Positions 45,733 to 54,662 of a DNA stretch of 61,062 nt are shown one piece after another. A program made the translations under genes and the position numbers. Within the stretch, counting starts at the first letter, position 1. Each line of letters starts with the position of its first letter. Source of the DNA: BD1-7 clade bacterium (GTDB taxonomy: Bacteria; Pseudomonadota; Gammaproteobacteria; Pseudomonadales; DT-91); the NCBI GenBank assembly GCA_902705835.1, contig CACSIN010000003.1:124396-185457 (forward strand), read 5' to 3'. Below the pieces are notes generated by a model that worked only from the letters and a program-made list of their open reading frames with translations, made no database searches and was not told the origin of the DNA.

Positions 45733-46050
45733 CTAGTTGCTGCCAGATTCTACCGGGTTATTGAGTTTCCAAGCTTCAAATCCACCATCGATGCTATACA
45801 CATCATCGAAGCCTTTCTCGTGCAAAAATTGCGCCGCTGATTGGCTTGAATTACCGTGATAGCAGCAGACCATTAGGGGTTTGTCCAAATCAGCTGATTC
45901 GATGTATTGCTGCAGATTGTGCTGGCCCAGATGAAAGGACCCCGGAATGTGGCCGGCTGCAAATGAGGCTTCGTCACGGATATCAACAAATTGAATGTCT
46001 TCGGATTCGTTCATTGATTGAACGTCGGAAACAGAGATGCGTTTGAACAT
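45733..46050 (-). CDS. glpE: Thiosulfate sulfurtransferase (single-domain rhodanese GlpE)
   Basis: Rhodanese of 105 residues. It opens FKRISVSDVQSMNESEDIQFVDIRDEASFAAGHIPGS, the usual GlpE layout, and the catalytic Cys lies in the loop VCCYHGNSSQSAAQFL (about C63). GFDDVYSIDGGFEAWK ends the domain. It transfers sulfane sulfur from thiosulfate to cyanide or thiols in the cytoplasm. The second Cys just before the active site is also seen in some homologues. Convergent with DUF2069 and divergent from tmcA. Confidence 0.92.
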   Translation of the reverse strand: MFKRISVSDVQSMNESEDIQFVDIRDEASFAAGHIPGSFHLGQHNLQQYIESADLDKPLMVCCYHGNSSQSAAQFLHEKGFDDVYSIDGGFEAWKLNNPVESGSN

Positions 46051-46167
46051 ATCAAAGGTGCACTTTAGTGATTGTATTATTGATTATATCACTGCAAGTA
46101 AACTTCGATAATGGGTAGAGCCCATTGTTATGACTCAAAAACCCTGTGTTAGGTGGTATATCACGCT

Positions 46168-48330
46168 ATGAATAAGCCCTGGGATGATAATCAACAGCTA
46201 CACGATTTGCTGGCGGCCGTGCGTGCTAGCCAGCATCGTTTGCTGGTGCATTTTCAGGGAAGCAGTGATTGGGCCAAGGTGCTGATAGAAGAATGGTTTG
46301 GCAGAGAGAAACCATTATATCTTGATAGCCTGCCGCCGCGACGAGTCCGCCAGCTTTTAGGCACCGAGCAACAAACATTGGTTGTCGATGCTTGGAAAGG
46401 TTTTAACCCGAATATGCTAGGTATTGCGAGTCCAACAATAAAAGCGGGCGGGTTTCTGATAGTGATAACGCCCCCGCTAGCATCGTGGCCACAGTATTTC
46501 GATCCGGATTATGCGCGAATGTTGGTTGACGGTGAGCCCTTATCGACAATTTCGGGTAGGTTTGTTCGATTTACCGGAGCAATACTTGATAACGATCCGA
46601 AGGTACTGCGGGTCATTGAAGACGGAGCTCAGACGCAATTACCCGAGCATTCATGGCCAAAAAGGTCATCCGATGCCCGCTTTTTTGACCAGCGCACGGC
46701 TATTGATGCAATTGCACGTGTTGCGACAGGGCACGGCCGGCGTCCATTGGTATTAACGGCTGACCGTGGGCGTGGTAAAACCGCCGCGCTTGGGTTTGCC
46801 TGTGCTGAGTTGATGCAAGGCGAGAATGCGCGGCAGCTATTGGTGACTGCGCCGGTGTACGATGCAGTGGCTTGTTTGTTCAGGCACTGTGCTGAGTCTT
46901 TGGGAATTGTTTTCGAGGCGCAACGTCACCTTACATTTGGTCATTCCGAATTGGTTTTTATGCCAGTTGATCAAATACTGAGTGAGCGACCGCTGGCTTC
47001 ATTGTTAATCGTTGATGAGGCAGCGGCGATACCGACGGCGCATTTGAATGCGTTGTCAGATATCTATAACCGTTTGGTTTTTGCTTCCACCGTTCATGGT
47101 TATGAAGGCAACGGTCGTGGTTTTGCGTTACGGTTTCAGGATCAACTTCTGTTGTCATATCCACAAACACGCCAGATGGAGTTGACGCAGCCGATTCGTT
47201 TCGCAGAAAACGATCCCGTCGAGGCAATTGTTAATCGAATTCTCTTACTAGCTGGGGCGGCGTCTGAAGCAGCGAGTGAATCTGCGGTGACCGGGCTTTC
47301 CCAGGTAGATAGAGATCAGTTAGTTGACCGGCCCGATGAGTTGGCAGCGATTTTCAATCTCTTGCTAGAGGCGCACTATCAAACCAGTCCGGATGATTTG
47401 AGGATTATGTTAGATCACCCGGACGTCAGTATTTGGGTGTACCGGCAGCAAAACCCAATGGGCGGTGGTAGTGAAGTCTCAGGTGTTGTTCTGCTCATGC
47501 GTGAAGGTAGGTTCGATACGTCTGATTGCGATTTATTATCGCGCAGCCAACGTCGATTTCGTGGCCATCTTTTGCCGCAATCGATTGCATCTATCGGATT
47601 TTCTGAGGCATTGCCTGCGACGTTTTTCAGGGTGATGCGCATCGCGGTGTCAGCTGAATATCGGCGCCAGAAGATCGCATCTACCATGTTAACAATGATT
47701 GAGACGCAGCTGACTCAGGATCGTGACAGTTCGCCGTCCAGTGCTCGATCAGGTGTGTTTATTGGTGCGAGTTTTTCATGTGACCGCTCGTTGTTAGGTT
47801 TTTGGCAGGCATGCGGCTATCAGCCGGTGCGCTTGGGAGTCAGTCGGGAATCTGCGAGTGGTCAGTATGCTGCGGTGGTTATCAAATCCCTCGATGACGT
47901 TGCTTTTGAAATGCAAAAACGCTGGCGTAAAGCATTTCACCACAATTTAGGTTATCAGTTGCTTACCTCGCACCGTTCACTCGATGCGGCAATGATCCCG
48001 CTACTTTACCAGCAGAGTCCGATGGATTTAGAGTCTCTTGATACGGACGTTGTGCATCAGCTGAACGCCTATGTTGCAGCACGTTGCAGCTTCGAGGTGG
48101 CGGCGCCTTGCTTGCAGCGCGCGCTGGTTTTCTGGTTGTCTTGTGCCGATTGCGTTGGTAATTGCCCTGAAGGTTTGATTGAGTCTGTGGCGTTGCTGCT
48201 GCAAGGGCAAAGCTGGCATTCGGTCGCAAAGAATTTTGACCATAGTGGCCGAAAAGCCGTTGAAACGAAGGTGCGCCGATTTATCGCTGGTATTGACGAG
48301 TCTATCGCAGATAATATCTTGCAACGCTAA
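46168..48330 (+). CDS. tmcA: tRNA(Met) cytidine acetyltransferase TmcA
   Basis: Enzyme of 720 residues that makes N4-acetylcytidine at the wobble base of elongator tRNA-Met, using ATP (or GTP) and acetyl-CoA. N-terminal DUF1726-like domain (about 1-170); RecA-like helicase domain with Walker A ADRGRGKTAALG (198-205) and Walker B LIVDEAAAIPTAHL; GNAT acetyltransferase domain with VMRIAVSAEYRRQKIASTML; and a C-terminal tRNA-binding domain. The ATG at 46168 is preferred over a GTG at 46153, which lies inside the AGGTGG that probably serves as ribosome-binding site. Longer than E. coli TmcA (671) mostly within the domain linkers. Confidence 0.94.
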   Translation: MNKPWDDNQQLHDLLAAVRASQHRLLVHFQGSSDWAKVLIEEWFGREKPLYLDSLPPRRVRQLLGTEQQTLVVDAWKGFNPNMLGIASPTIKAGGFLIVITPPLASWPQYFDPDYARMLVDGEPLSTISGRFVRFTGAILDNDPKVLRVIEDGAQTQLPEHSWPKRSSDARFFDQRTAIDAIARVATGHGRRPLVLTADRGRGKTAALGFACAELMQGENARQLLVTAPVYDAVACLFRHCAESLGIVFEAQRHLTFGHSELVFMPVDQILSERPLASLLIVDEAAAIPTAHLNALSDIYNRLVFASTVHGYEGNGRGFALRFQDQLLLSYPQTRQMELTQPIRFAENDPVEAIVNRILLLAGAASEAASESAVTGLSQVDRDQLVDRPDELAAIFNLLLEAHYQTSPDDLRIMLDHPDVSIWVYRQQNPMGGGSEVSGVVLLMREGRFDTSDCDLLSRSQRRFRGHLLPQSIASIGFSEALPATFFRVMRIAVSAEYRRQKIASTMLTMIETQLTQDRDSSPSSARSGVFIGASFSCDRSLLGFWQACGYQPVRLGVSRESASGQYAAVVIKSLDDVAFEMQKRWRKAFHHNLGYQLLTSHRSLDAAMIPLLYQQSPMDLESLDTDVVHQLNAYVAARCSFEVAAPCLQRALVFWLSCADCVGNCPEGLIESVALLLQGQSWHSVAKNFDHSGRKAVETKVRRFIAGIDESIADNILQR

Positions 48331-48387
48331 TTCATATCAGGCTACAAACGCTAAGTTTGCGCCCATTAACTGAACAGGAGTCAAATC

Positions 48388-48777
48388 ATGGCGAGTGTAT
48401 TTACCCAAATTATGGCGGGTCAGATCCCGGGTAACTTTGTTTGGGAAGATGATGAGTGTGTTGCCATCATGACGATTCAGCCACTGCGACAGGGTCATTT
48501 GTTGGTTATTCCACGGCAAGAGATTGATCATTGGGATGATTTGCCGGACGCGTTGGCTAGCCACGTTTTTTTGGTCGCTAAAAAATTGGCCAAAGCGTTG
48601 AAAATTGCGTTCCCATGCCAGCGTGTTGGAATGATGATTGCCGGCTTGGAAGTTCCTCATACCCATTTGCATGTTGTTCCACTGGATACGATGGCAGATC
48701 TGGATATGAGCAAGCTTGAATTTGCTGATCCGGAATCGTTGGCGGCTGCGGCTGAGAAAATTCGTCAGGCGCTATAA
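48388..48777 (+). CDS. HIT family (histidine triad) protein
   Basis: Small nucleotide-binding hydrolase of 129 residues. The histidine triad is HTHLHVVPL, with the N-terminal SVFTQIMAGQIPGNFVWEDDECVAIMTIQPLRQGHLLVIPRQ matching Hint-like proteins and VGMMIAGLEVPHTHLH joining the two. AGGAG at 48376-48380 is well spaced. HIT proteins hydrolyse AMP-linked substrates; the natural one is unknown. It is followed by mlaA with a seven-base gap to the annotated start. Confidence 0.9.
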   Translation: MASVFTQIMAGQIPGNFVWEDDECVAIMTIQPLRQGHLLVIPRQEIDHWDDLPDALASHVFLVAKKLAKALKIAFPCQRVGMMIAGLEVPHTHLHVVPLDTMADLDMSKLEFADPESLAAAAEKIRQAL

Positions 48778-48783
48778 GTTGGT

Positions 48784-49578
48784 ATGAAAGGGAGAAGGTT
48801 GATGCTGATGCCTGTAATTGCATTGCTATTGGGCTTGAGTTTTTCAAGTCTCGGGTTTGCCGGAGATGCTGTGGTTGATCGTGATGCAGCGGAATATGCG
48901 GTTGATCCGGAGACTGTGAAGGCGTTTGAATCGGTTGACCCGTGGGAATCATTTAATCGCCAGATGTTTAAATTCAACATGATGGCGGATACCTATTTCC
49001 TTAAGCCTGTGTCGCAAGGCTATCGCTTTGTGATGCCAACCTTTGCCTATCGCGGCGTCAATAATATCTTCGTTAATGTCGAAGAAATACCGACGTCAGC
49101 ATATGCCATTTTGCAGGGGAAGCCGAAGAGTACCGGCAATGCAATCGGTCGTTTTTTGATAAATTTTACACTGGGTTTTTTCGGCGCATTCGACGTTGCT
49201 ACCCAGTTGGGGTTGAAGCGTCAGCCTGAAGATTTTGGTCAAACTCTGGCCGTGTGGGGTGTTCCGGAAGGGCCATATGTAGTTGTACCTTTGCTAGGCC
49301 CCAAAACAGTTCGTAGTGGCGTAGGCACCGCAGTGGATGTTGTTGCAGACCCGATTTATGTCGATGACGTTGCTTTGCGTAATTCGCTATTTGCATTGCG
49401 ATTTGTCGATAAACGCGCCAATTTGCTGGAAGGTGAAGAGCTGATCACTGGTGATCCTTATGTCTTTGTGCGCGATGCGTATCTGCAGTATCGAGAGTAC
49501 CTAATTAAAGATGGCAAGGTTGAGGATACTTTTGATACGGAGCAATTTGATGAGGACACTGATTGGCTTGAAGAGTAA
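48784..49578 (+). CDS. mlaA: MlaA/VacJ-family outer-membrane phospholipid transport protein without lipobox
   Basis: Protein of 264 residues. The mature region carries the VacJ signature: VDPWESFNRQMFKFN, RGVNNIFVNVEEIPTSAYAILQGKPK, IGRFLINFTLGFFGAFDVATQLGL, FGQTLAVWGVPEGPYVVVPLLGPKT. MlaA extracts mislocalised phospholipids from the outer leaflet and hands them to MlaC. The signal peptide (KGRRLMLMPVIALLLGLSFSSLGFAG) has no cysteine at all, so the usual lipid anchor is absent. Start: ATG at 48784 gives the basic N-terminus expected of a signal peptide but has no Shine-Dalgarno; ATG at 48802 has GGGAGAAGG. A Glu/Asp-rich tail (VEDTFDTEQFDEDTDWLEE) ends it. Confidence 0.9.
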   Translation: MKGRRLMLMPVIALLLGLSFSSLGFAGDAVVDRDAAEYAVDPETVKAFESVDPWESFNRQMFKFNMMADTYFLKPVSQGYRFVMPTFAYRGVNNIFVNVEEIPTSAYAILQGKPKSTGNAIGRFLINFTLGFFGAFDVATQLGLKRQPEDFGQTLAVWGVPEGPYVVVPLLGPKTVRSGVGTAVDVVADPIYVDDVALRNSLFALRFVDKRANLLEGEELITGDPYVFVRDAYLQYREYLIKDGKVEDTFDTEQFDEDTDWLEE

Positions 49579-49889
49579 AAGATAGCGTTTATCGATATGA
49601 TTCAGTTTGCTTGCGTGGTGGGTGGATTCGAGTGAGAAAAGAGGGTTTCCATCGAATGTAGGCCTGCTGATAGCGAGCGAAAGTGGCGGTATTCAGTACT
49701 TATAATCTATGTCGCTCCATATACTAAAAGAGACTTGGTATTTTAAAAAGCGCGGCGAGTCTTATAGGAAAGCACGTTATCTTGGCGCTGCCGATATTCG
49801 GTAAAACGCCAGCCGAACGCCCGTTGTATCCGCTGTCTTTATACTGCGGAGATCACGGATGCATAATGTTTGGCGATAGATTTTTGGGC
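49579..49889. other. Intergenic region between convergent mlaA and pilZ genes
   Basis: 311 bases. A 31-codon frame starts at 49710 after a TATAAT-like stretch but lacks a ribosome-binding site; I do not count it. No strong terminator hairpin was found for either flanking gene. Confidence 0.4.
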
Positions 49890-50192
49890 TTACTCTGCCT
49901 GAAACTTGATTGCAGTCAGGTATAGTTTGTCATCGCGAACGACGCGTATGATTTCACCTGAGGCTTCAAATTCGCCGACCGACTCATCAGTCAGAGAAAT
50001 ATCCAGCAAAGTGCCGACTTTCACATGCTCACTCAATTGCACCAGCATACCTGAAGTGCTGAGATTACAGCAGCGACCGGTAACCGTTGTAGCGTCTTCT
50101 TTGTCTACCAGAGTGACATCACAGTGAAGAGGAATCCGTTTTTCGCTGCGCTTTTCGGTATAGTTATTATTTGCGTTGTTATCTGTGGCCAT
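49890..50192 (-). CDS. PilZ domain protein
   Basis: Small protein of 100 residues made of one PilZ domain, the c-di-GMP receptor fold. The Arg motif is KRSEKRIPLHCDVTL and the second motif is CCNLSTSGMLVQL (fits D/N-x-S-x-x-G). The basic pair R-x-x-x-R needed to bind the dinucleotide is visible as RSEKR. It likely senses c-di-GMP and controls surface behaviour. Divergent from the rssB-like gene and convergent to mlaA; I recall the same order in P. aeruginosa. Confidence 0.88.
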   Translation of the reverse strand: MATDNNANNNYTEKRSEKRIPLHCDVTLVDKEDATTVTGRCCNLSTSGMLVQLSEHVKVGTLLDISLTDESVGEFEASGEIIRVVRDDKLYLTAIKFQAE

Positions 50193-50622
50193 CGTACGTC
50201 TCGTTCAAATCAACTATTAACCTGACAATCAACCGAATCCAATCTGAGCCCCTGCGCTCCGGAATTCGATTATACGCCATAGAAATGCATCGTATGCAGG
50301 CATCAAATGGTATTGAAGTGATACCTCATCGATCCTTCTTTCGCCAGCTTTTACACTACTAGTGTGCTGCTCTAATCTATGTTGCTGCAGCTTTTACCGC
50401 TAGCTGAGCCGGCGATCAGCCCAGTATATCAGACATTCGACCAAGTTTGGTGCCATGATATCTTTAGCCATCGCATTCTTGATCGTGTTAGCAGGATCTA
50501 GGGCACATTTTTGTTACCCGGTATTTATTGGCGTTAACTATCAGTCTGTATTGTGGTGTCTAGTTTCACAGTTCCCATACTATCATCTGCTGTACACGGG
50601 GTAACAGCGGGGTGGGTCTACC
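50193..50622. other. Divergent regulatory region between pilZ and the rssB-like gene
   Basis: 430 bases without a supported gene. It includes the palindrome ACACTACTAGTGT at 50353-50365 and several pyrimidine-rich stretches. No clear -35/-10 pair was identified. Confidence 0.45.
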
Positions 50623-51855
50623 ATGTTAGGACAATCAGCAATCAATGTACTAATTATCGATGGTACGCGTTCTGTGACGTCTGTTATCCATCGACATATT
50701 AGTTCGGTTTATCCCGTAGCCATGATCAACAATAAGCATCAAATCGAGCAGTATTTGCCAGAGAGCGGATTGGTGATGTGTGCTGAAACCGACCACAATC
50801 GATTGCATGAATGGTTATACCATATTCGCCGGTGTAATAACGATATCCCTGTTGTGATTGTTACAGAAAGATTGACCTTGGAACGTCTGCAGACATTTCT
50901 CAAGTATCGAATAAGCTGCTGTTTTGACAGTGAAAAAATAACGCCCGAACAACTTAACAAAAGTCTGCATACGTTGATGCGTGAAGCGGCAGCCGCTTGT
51001 CAGGTTCGTGAAGATCACCTGCTAACTGAAGCTCGTAATGAGCAGCTCCAAGACCATATCAGCAGTGTGTCATCCGATTTGCAGGCAGGTAGAGTGCTGC
51101 AGCGTAAGATGCTGCCTGATAGCCCCCTCGTTATCGGTCAATCCCGGTTTGAGTATCAGGCATTGCCCTCGTTGTTTATGAGTGGTGATTTTGTTGATTA
51201 CATGCCACTTGATGACGATGGACGGCAAGTTCTGTTTTGTATCGCAGATGTAGCGGGTCATGGGCCATCGTCCGCCATGCTGACCATTCTAATCAAGTCG
51301 TCTCTGTTGCAGGCGCAAAAGTCTGTGTATTCGAAAGATGCTTCAGATCGGCTTGAGACACCTGAATCTGGCGTGTTTGACGGGAGCAATCTCTCTGTTT
51401 TTATGAATCAGCTCAATAGCGATATTCTTGCGCTGGGGCTTGAGCAGCATCTAACCATGGTCGTGGGTTATTTGGATAACAATGCCCCGCAAGCGCCTGG
51501 CGTGACAGTGCTTAACTGGTGTACAGCGGGTCATTTGCCGCAGCCATTATTGCAAACACCTACAGGAGCACAGTTTCTGGGTGGTATGTCGGCCCCTTTG
51601 GGGATATATCCTCATATGGAATTTGAGATATCTAGCATGGAATTAGCTGGCGATTGGAGTTTGAACCTATTTACGGATGGCATTTTCGACTTGCTGCCGG
51701 AGGGTGGATTATCAGATAAAAGATGTGCTTTGTCCGTGTTGGTGAGTGAATGTCAATTCGACATCCAAGCCATCGAAAAAACATTGCTGCGGCACCAGGA
51801 TATCGATACCTTGGTCGATGATGTGACGTTTCTAGCGATTCGCCCAGAACGCTAA
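50623..51855 (+). CDS. rssB: RssB-like response regulator with PP2C phosphatase output
   Basis: Protein of 410 residues: a receiver-like N-terminal domain (about 1-125), a helical linker (about 126-165), and a PP2C/SpoIIE-type phosphatase (about 180-408). The receiver is degenerate: the first-strand acidic pair is IIDG and the acceptor Asp position reads LVMCAE. The phosphatase keeps its metal residues in SGDFVDYMPLDDDG, IADVAGHGPSSAM, CTAGHLPQPLL, LFTDGIFDLLPEGG and the closing DDVTFLAI. A STAS gene follows 179 bases later, so it probably dephosphorylates that anti-anti-sigma factor, as in Pseudomonas RssB/RssC-like pairs. Symbol by similarity of order and domains only. E. coli RssB has the reverse, a degenerate phosphatase. 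Confidence 0.8.
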   Translation: MLGQSAINVLIIDGTRSVTSVIHRHISSVYPVAMINNKHQIEQYLPESGLVMCAETDHNRLHEWLYHIRRCNNDIPVVIVTERLTLERLQTFLKYRISCCFDSEKITPEQLNKSLHTLMREAAAACQVREDHLLTEARNEQLQDHISSVSSDLQAGRVLQRKMLPDSPLVIGQSRFEYQALPSLFMSGDFVDYMPLDDDGRQVLFCIADVAGHGPSSAMLTILIKSSLLQAQKSVYSKDASDRLETPESGVFDGSNLSVFMNQLNSDILALGLEQHLTMVVGYLDNNAPQAPGVTVLNWCTAGHLPQPLLQTPTGAQFLGGMSAPLGIYPHMEFEISSMELAGDWSLNLFTDGIFDLLPEGGLSDKRCALSVLVSECQFDIQAIEKTLLRHQDIDTLVDDVTFLAIRPER

Positions 51856-52034
51856 AAAATCCCCCCAATTACTGTTTTTCGGGCAGTATCATGCACTATT
51901 TCTGCTGCCATTGGTCGAATAATGACGGCGGGATAGAACGTTAAATCTACACTCTATGACAATTAGATTAATAAAATACCTTGTTCGCTATTTGTCAGCG
52001 TTCCTCAGGCTTATCGGCCAGGATAACAACACAT

Positions 52035-52532
52035 ATGAACACCCAAGGATGCATTCGTCTGGCGACCTATCAGAATAACGCATTGTTTCATTTTGAGGGT
52101 GACGTCAGAGTTACATTGTCTGCGAGTCTTGACCAATGTATTAGTGAGTTATTTGCTAACGGTTGTCAGCAGATTTTTGTTGATCTTACTGCAGCGGTAA
52201 ATCTCGATAGCACGGCACTGGGTGTGCTTGCTCGTATTCCCCTCCATCAGCGGCAAGTGCGAAGAGCAATTATGATCTGCCCATCTGAGGATCTTCAGCT
52301 GTTGCTTGCATCCATGGGATTGATCGATCAATTTGACTTGCGTGATGATTGGAATGGAGAACCATTCCCGTTAGATACCCCCTTACATTGCTTAACTGAA
52401 GTGAGTGAGCCTGACATCACGCTGCAAATGCTGGTGATTGATGCTCATAAGCGGCTGATGAGTATGCATACGGATAATCAGGAAAGGTTTGCAGGGCTAG
52501 TCGCCGATATGGAGCGTCAACTTCGTTGGTGA
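52035..52532 (+). CDS. STAS-domain anti-anti-sigma factor (RssC-like)
   Basis: Protein of 165 residues. A STAS domain (about 1-100) has the phosphorylation-site motif NLDSTALGVLARI, equivalent to DSSGLG with Thr in place of the second Ser. An additional C-terminal region (DTPLHCLTEVSEPDITLQMLVIDAHKRLMSMHTDNQERFAGLVADMERQLRW) forms predicted helices. Upstream AGGA at about 52019 is far from the ATG at 52035, so translation may be modest. It is probably the substrate of the PP2C phosphatase encoded just before it; its own target (an anti-sigma or kinase) is not in the window. A strong terminator follows. Confidence 0.8.
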   Translation: MNTQGCIRLATYQNNALFHFEGDVRVTLSASLDQCISELFANGCQQIFVDLTAAVNLDSTALGVLARIPLHQRQVRRAIMICPSEDLQLLLASMGLIDQFDLRDDWNGEPFPLDTPLHCLTEVSEPDITLQMLVIDAHKRLMSMHTDNQERFAGLVADMERQLRW

Positions 52533-52561
52533 TGTGATGCCATATTCAGAGTTTTTGAAAA

Positions 52562-52597
52562 CCGCACATTGGTGATGCGCCAGTGTGCGGCTGTTTT
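52562..52597 (+). terminator. Terminator of the rssB-rssC-like operon
   Basis: CCGCACATTGG (52562-52572) pairs with CCAGTGTGCGG (52580-52590) with one wobble; CTGTTTT follows. It separates the STAS gene from the convergent transaldolase gene. Confidence 0.85.
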
Positions 52598-52603
52598 GTG
52601 ATG

Positions 52604-53575
52604 TTATTCGCCGGTTGTTACTGATTGTTGTAACTGCTGTTCCAGTGTTGCTTGGTCGCGTGCGAATAGGCGTATGCCGTCAGCCAATTTTTCTGTTGCC
52701 ATGGCGTTGGTATTCAATGCATAACGAAATTGAGCCTCTTCGATTGCAGTATGGAAGTTGCTTGTGGTGTCGGGTGCTTTCAAGGTTTGTTCAAGCGTTC
52801 CCTCGTCGTTTTGCAGTGCTTCCAATAACGCCGGGCTGATGGTCAGTCGATCACAACCTGCCAAGGCTTCAACTTGCGCTGCTGAGCGAAAGCTTGCTCC
52901 CATGATGACCGTTTCGATGTGGTTTTCTTTGTAGTAATCGAAAATACTGCGCACGGAGGCAACGCCAGGATCATTGCTAACGGTATATTCAGTGTTGGGG
53001 TTGGCTGTTTTATACCAATCGAGAATACGACCAACAAACGGCGAAATCAAAAACGCACCCGCATCGGCGCAGGCTTGTGCTTGTTCAAGGCTGAATAGCA
53101 ATGTCAGGTTGGTGTTTATGCCTTCTTTTTCAAGAACGGATGCGGCCTGGATGCCTTCCCACGTTGAGGCGATTTTGATCAGAATGCGACTTTTATCGAT
53201 GCCGGCTTCTTCGTAGAGTCGAATCAAGAGGCGTGCTTTCTCGATGGTCGCTCGCGTATCGAAGCTTAATCGTGCATCAACTTCGGTTGAGATACGGCCG
53301 TTAATAATGTTTAGTATTTTACCGCCGATCAGGGTGGCGAGCTTGTCGCAGGCAAGACTAGCGATGGTATCACTGCTATCTGCTGTGTTTGCGGTCGTGC
53401 GCGCGTAATCAATCGCTTGTGTTAGTAGAGATTGATAAATATCGAGGGCGCTGGCTTTTAAAAGCAGTGACGGGTTGGTCGTCGCATCTAACGGTTTAAA
53501 TCGTTCGATCGCTTGCATGTCGCCGGTGTCAGCTACAACCGTTGAGTAAGCTTTGAGTTGTTCGAGTTTGTTCAT
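52604..53575 (-). CDS. tal: Transaldolase
   Basis: Pentose-phosphate enzyme of 323 residues that transfers dihydroxyacetone units between sedoheptulose 7-phosphate and glyceraldehyde 3-phosphate. The start at 53575 gives [19 protein letters not shown], the standard class I N-terminus; a frame extension upstream to 53683 is discarded. Motifs: [27 protein letters not shown], and the Schiff-base Lys in [16 protein letters not shown]. The C-terminal half has [33 protein letters not shown]. It converges with the rssC-like gene and follows dusA by 82 bases on the same strand. Confidence 0.95.
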   Translation of the reverse strand: MNKLEQLKAYSTVVADTGDMQAIERFKPLDATTNPSLLLKASALDIYQSLLTQAIDYARTTANTADSSDTIASLACDKLATLIGGKILNIINGRISTEVDARLSFDTRATIEKARLLIRLYEEAGIDKSRILIKIASTWEGIQAASVLEKEGINTNLTLLFSLEQAQACADAGAFLISPFVGRILDWYKTANPNTEYTVSNDPGVASVRSIFDYYKENHIETVIMGASFRSAAQVEALAGCDRLTISPALLEALQNDEGTLEQTLKAPDTTSNFHTAIEEAQFRYALNTNAMATEKLADGIRLFARDQATLEQQLQQSVTTGE

Positions 53576-53657
53576 CCTGTTGTACTCATGTCGTCGTGGC
53601 GCAGATATCAGGCCAATGGCAGTTATGGTTAGGAAGCCTTGGCCTTGGAGCGATCGA

Positions 53658-54653
53658 TTATTCAGGGATAAGTGATAAGGCATCCTTCAGTACATTCAGA
53701 TCTGCGCCGGGCTTATGGGCGTTTTCACTGATGTATCGGCGAAAGCGTTTGGCACCACTGATACCGTTAAAAATACCCAGCATATGTCGGGTGATGTGGT
53801 TTAACTTTACACCGCTTTGCAACGCATTTTCAATGTAGGGATACATGAGTTTTACGGCATCGTGGCGGCTCGGTACATCGGAGTCGTCACCGTAGAGCGC
53901 AGCATCAACCTGCGCTAGAAAATACGGATTGTTATAAGACTCTCTTCCAACCATAACACCATCACAATGACTTAGGTGTGACAAACAGGCGTCCATTTCT
54001 GTGATGCCGCCGTTGATAATCACATTAAGCTCGGGGTTACGTTCTTTAATATGGTAAACACGGTCGTAGTGTAACGGTGGGATTTCCCTGTTTTCTTTTG
54101 GGCTCAATCCTGATAGCCAGGCCTTGCGCGCGTGAATAATAAACGTCTTGCAGCCGGCCTCGGCAACGGTGCCGATAAAGTCTTCCAGAAATTCGAGGCT
54201 GTCCAGGTCATCAATACCGGTGCGGCATTTTATCGTGACCGGGCGATGGGTTTCGGCCTGCATCGCTTCAAAACACTCAGCTACCAGGGGCGCGCGTGCC
54301 ATTAGGCATGCACCAAACATACCGGATTGCACTCGATCAGATGGGCAGCCAACGTTCAGGTTGATTTCGTCATAGGTAAAATCACTGCTGGCTATACGGG
54401 TGCATTCGGCAAGTGCTTTCGGGTCACTGCCACCCAATTGCAGTGCCAGTGGGTGCTCTTCGTCACTGAAACGTAAAAAACGATGTGCGTCACCGTGTAA
54501 AATTGCGCCCGTGGTAATCATCTCGGTGTAGAGCAACGCGTGTTTGCTCAGTAGTCGCATAAAGTAGCGAGCATGACGATCTGTCCAATCGATCATCGGA
54601 GCAACACAAAAGCGGTGGGACAATTCGGCAGTTGAAGCGGTTGTTTCGGGCAT
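53658..54653 (-). CDS. dusA: tRNA-dihydrouridine(20/20a) synthase DusA
   Basis: FMN enzyme of 331 residues that reduces uridine to dihydrouridine in the tRNA D-loop. It opens [21 protein letters not shown], has the FMN/active-site region [21 protein letters not shown] with the catalytic Cys, then [37 protein letters not shown] and [16 protein letters not shown]. The specific [13 protein letters not shown] motif distinguishes DusA from DusB and DusC. It lies between the small unknown gene (nine bases upstream) and tal. Confidence 0.95.
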   Translation of the reverse strand: MPETTASTAELSHRFCVAPMIDWTDRHARYFMRLLSKHALLYTEMITTGAILHGDAHRFLRFSDEEHPLALQLGGSDPKALAECTRIASSDFTYDEINLNVGCPSDRVQSGMFGACLMARAPLVAECFEAMQAETHRPVTIKCRTGIDDLDSLEFLEDFIGTVAEAGCKTFIIHARKAWLSGLSPKENREIPPLHYDRVYHIKERNPELNVIINGGITEMDACLSHLSHCDGVMVGRESYNNPYFLAQVDAALYGDDSDVPSRHDAVKLMYPYIENALQSGVKLNHITRHMLGIFNGISGAKRFRRYISENAHKPGADLNVLKDALSLIPE

Positions 54654-54662
54654 ACGTGTTCT

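Noticed and set aside
49710-49805. 31-codon frame MSLHILKETWYFKKRG... downstream of mlaA
   Set aside because: No ribosome-binding site; the preceding TATAAT-like bases are too close to the ATG for a usual leader. Coding potential cannot be shown.
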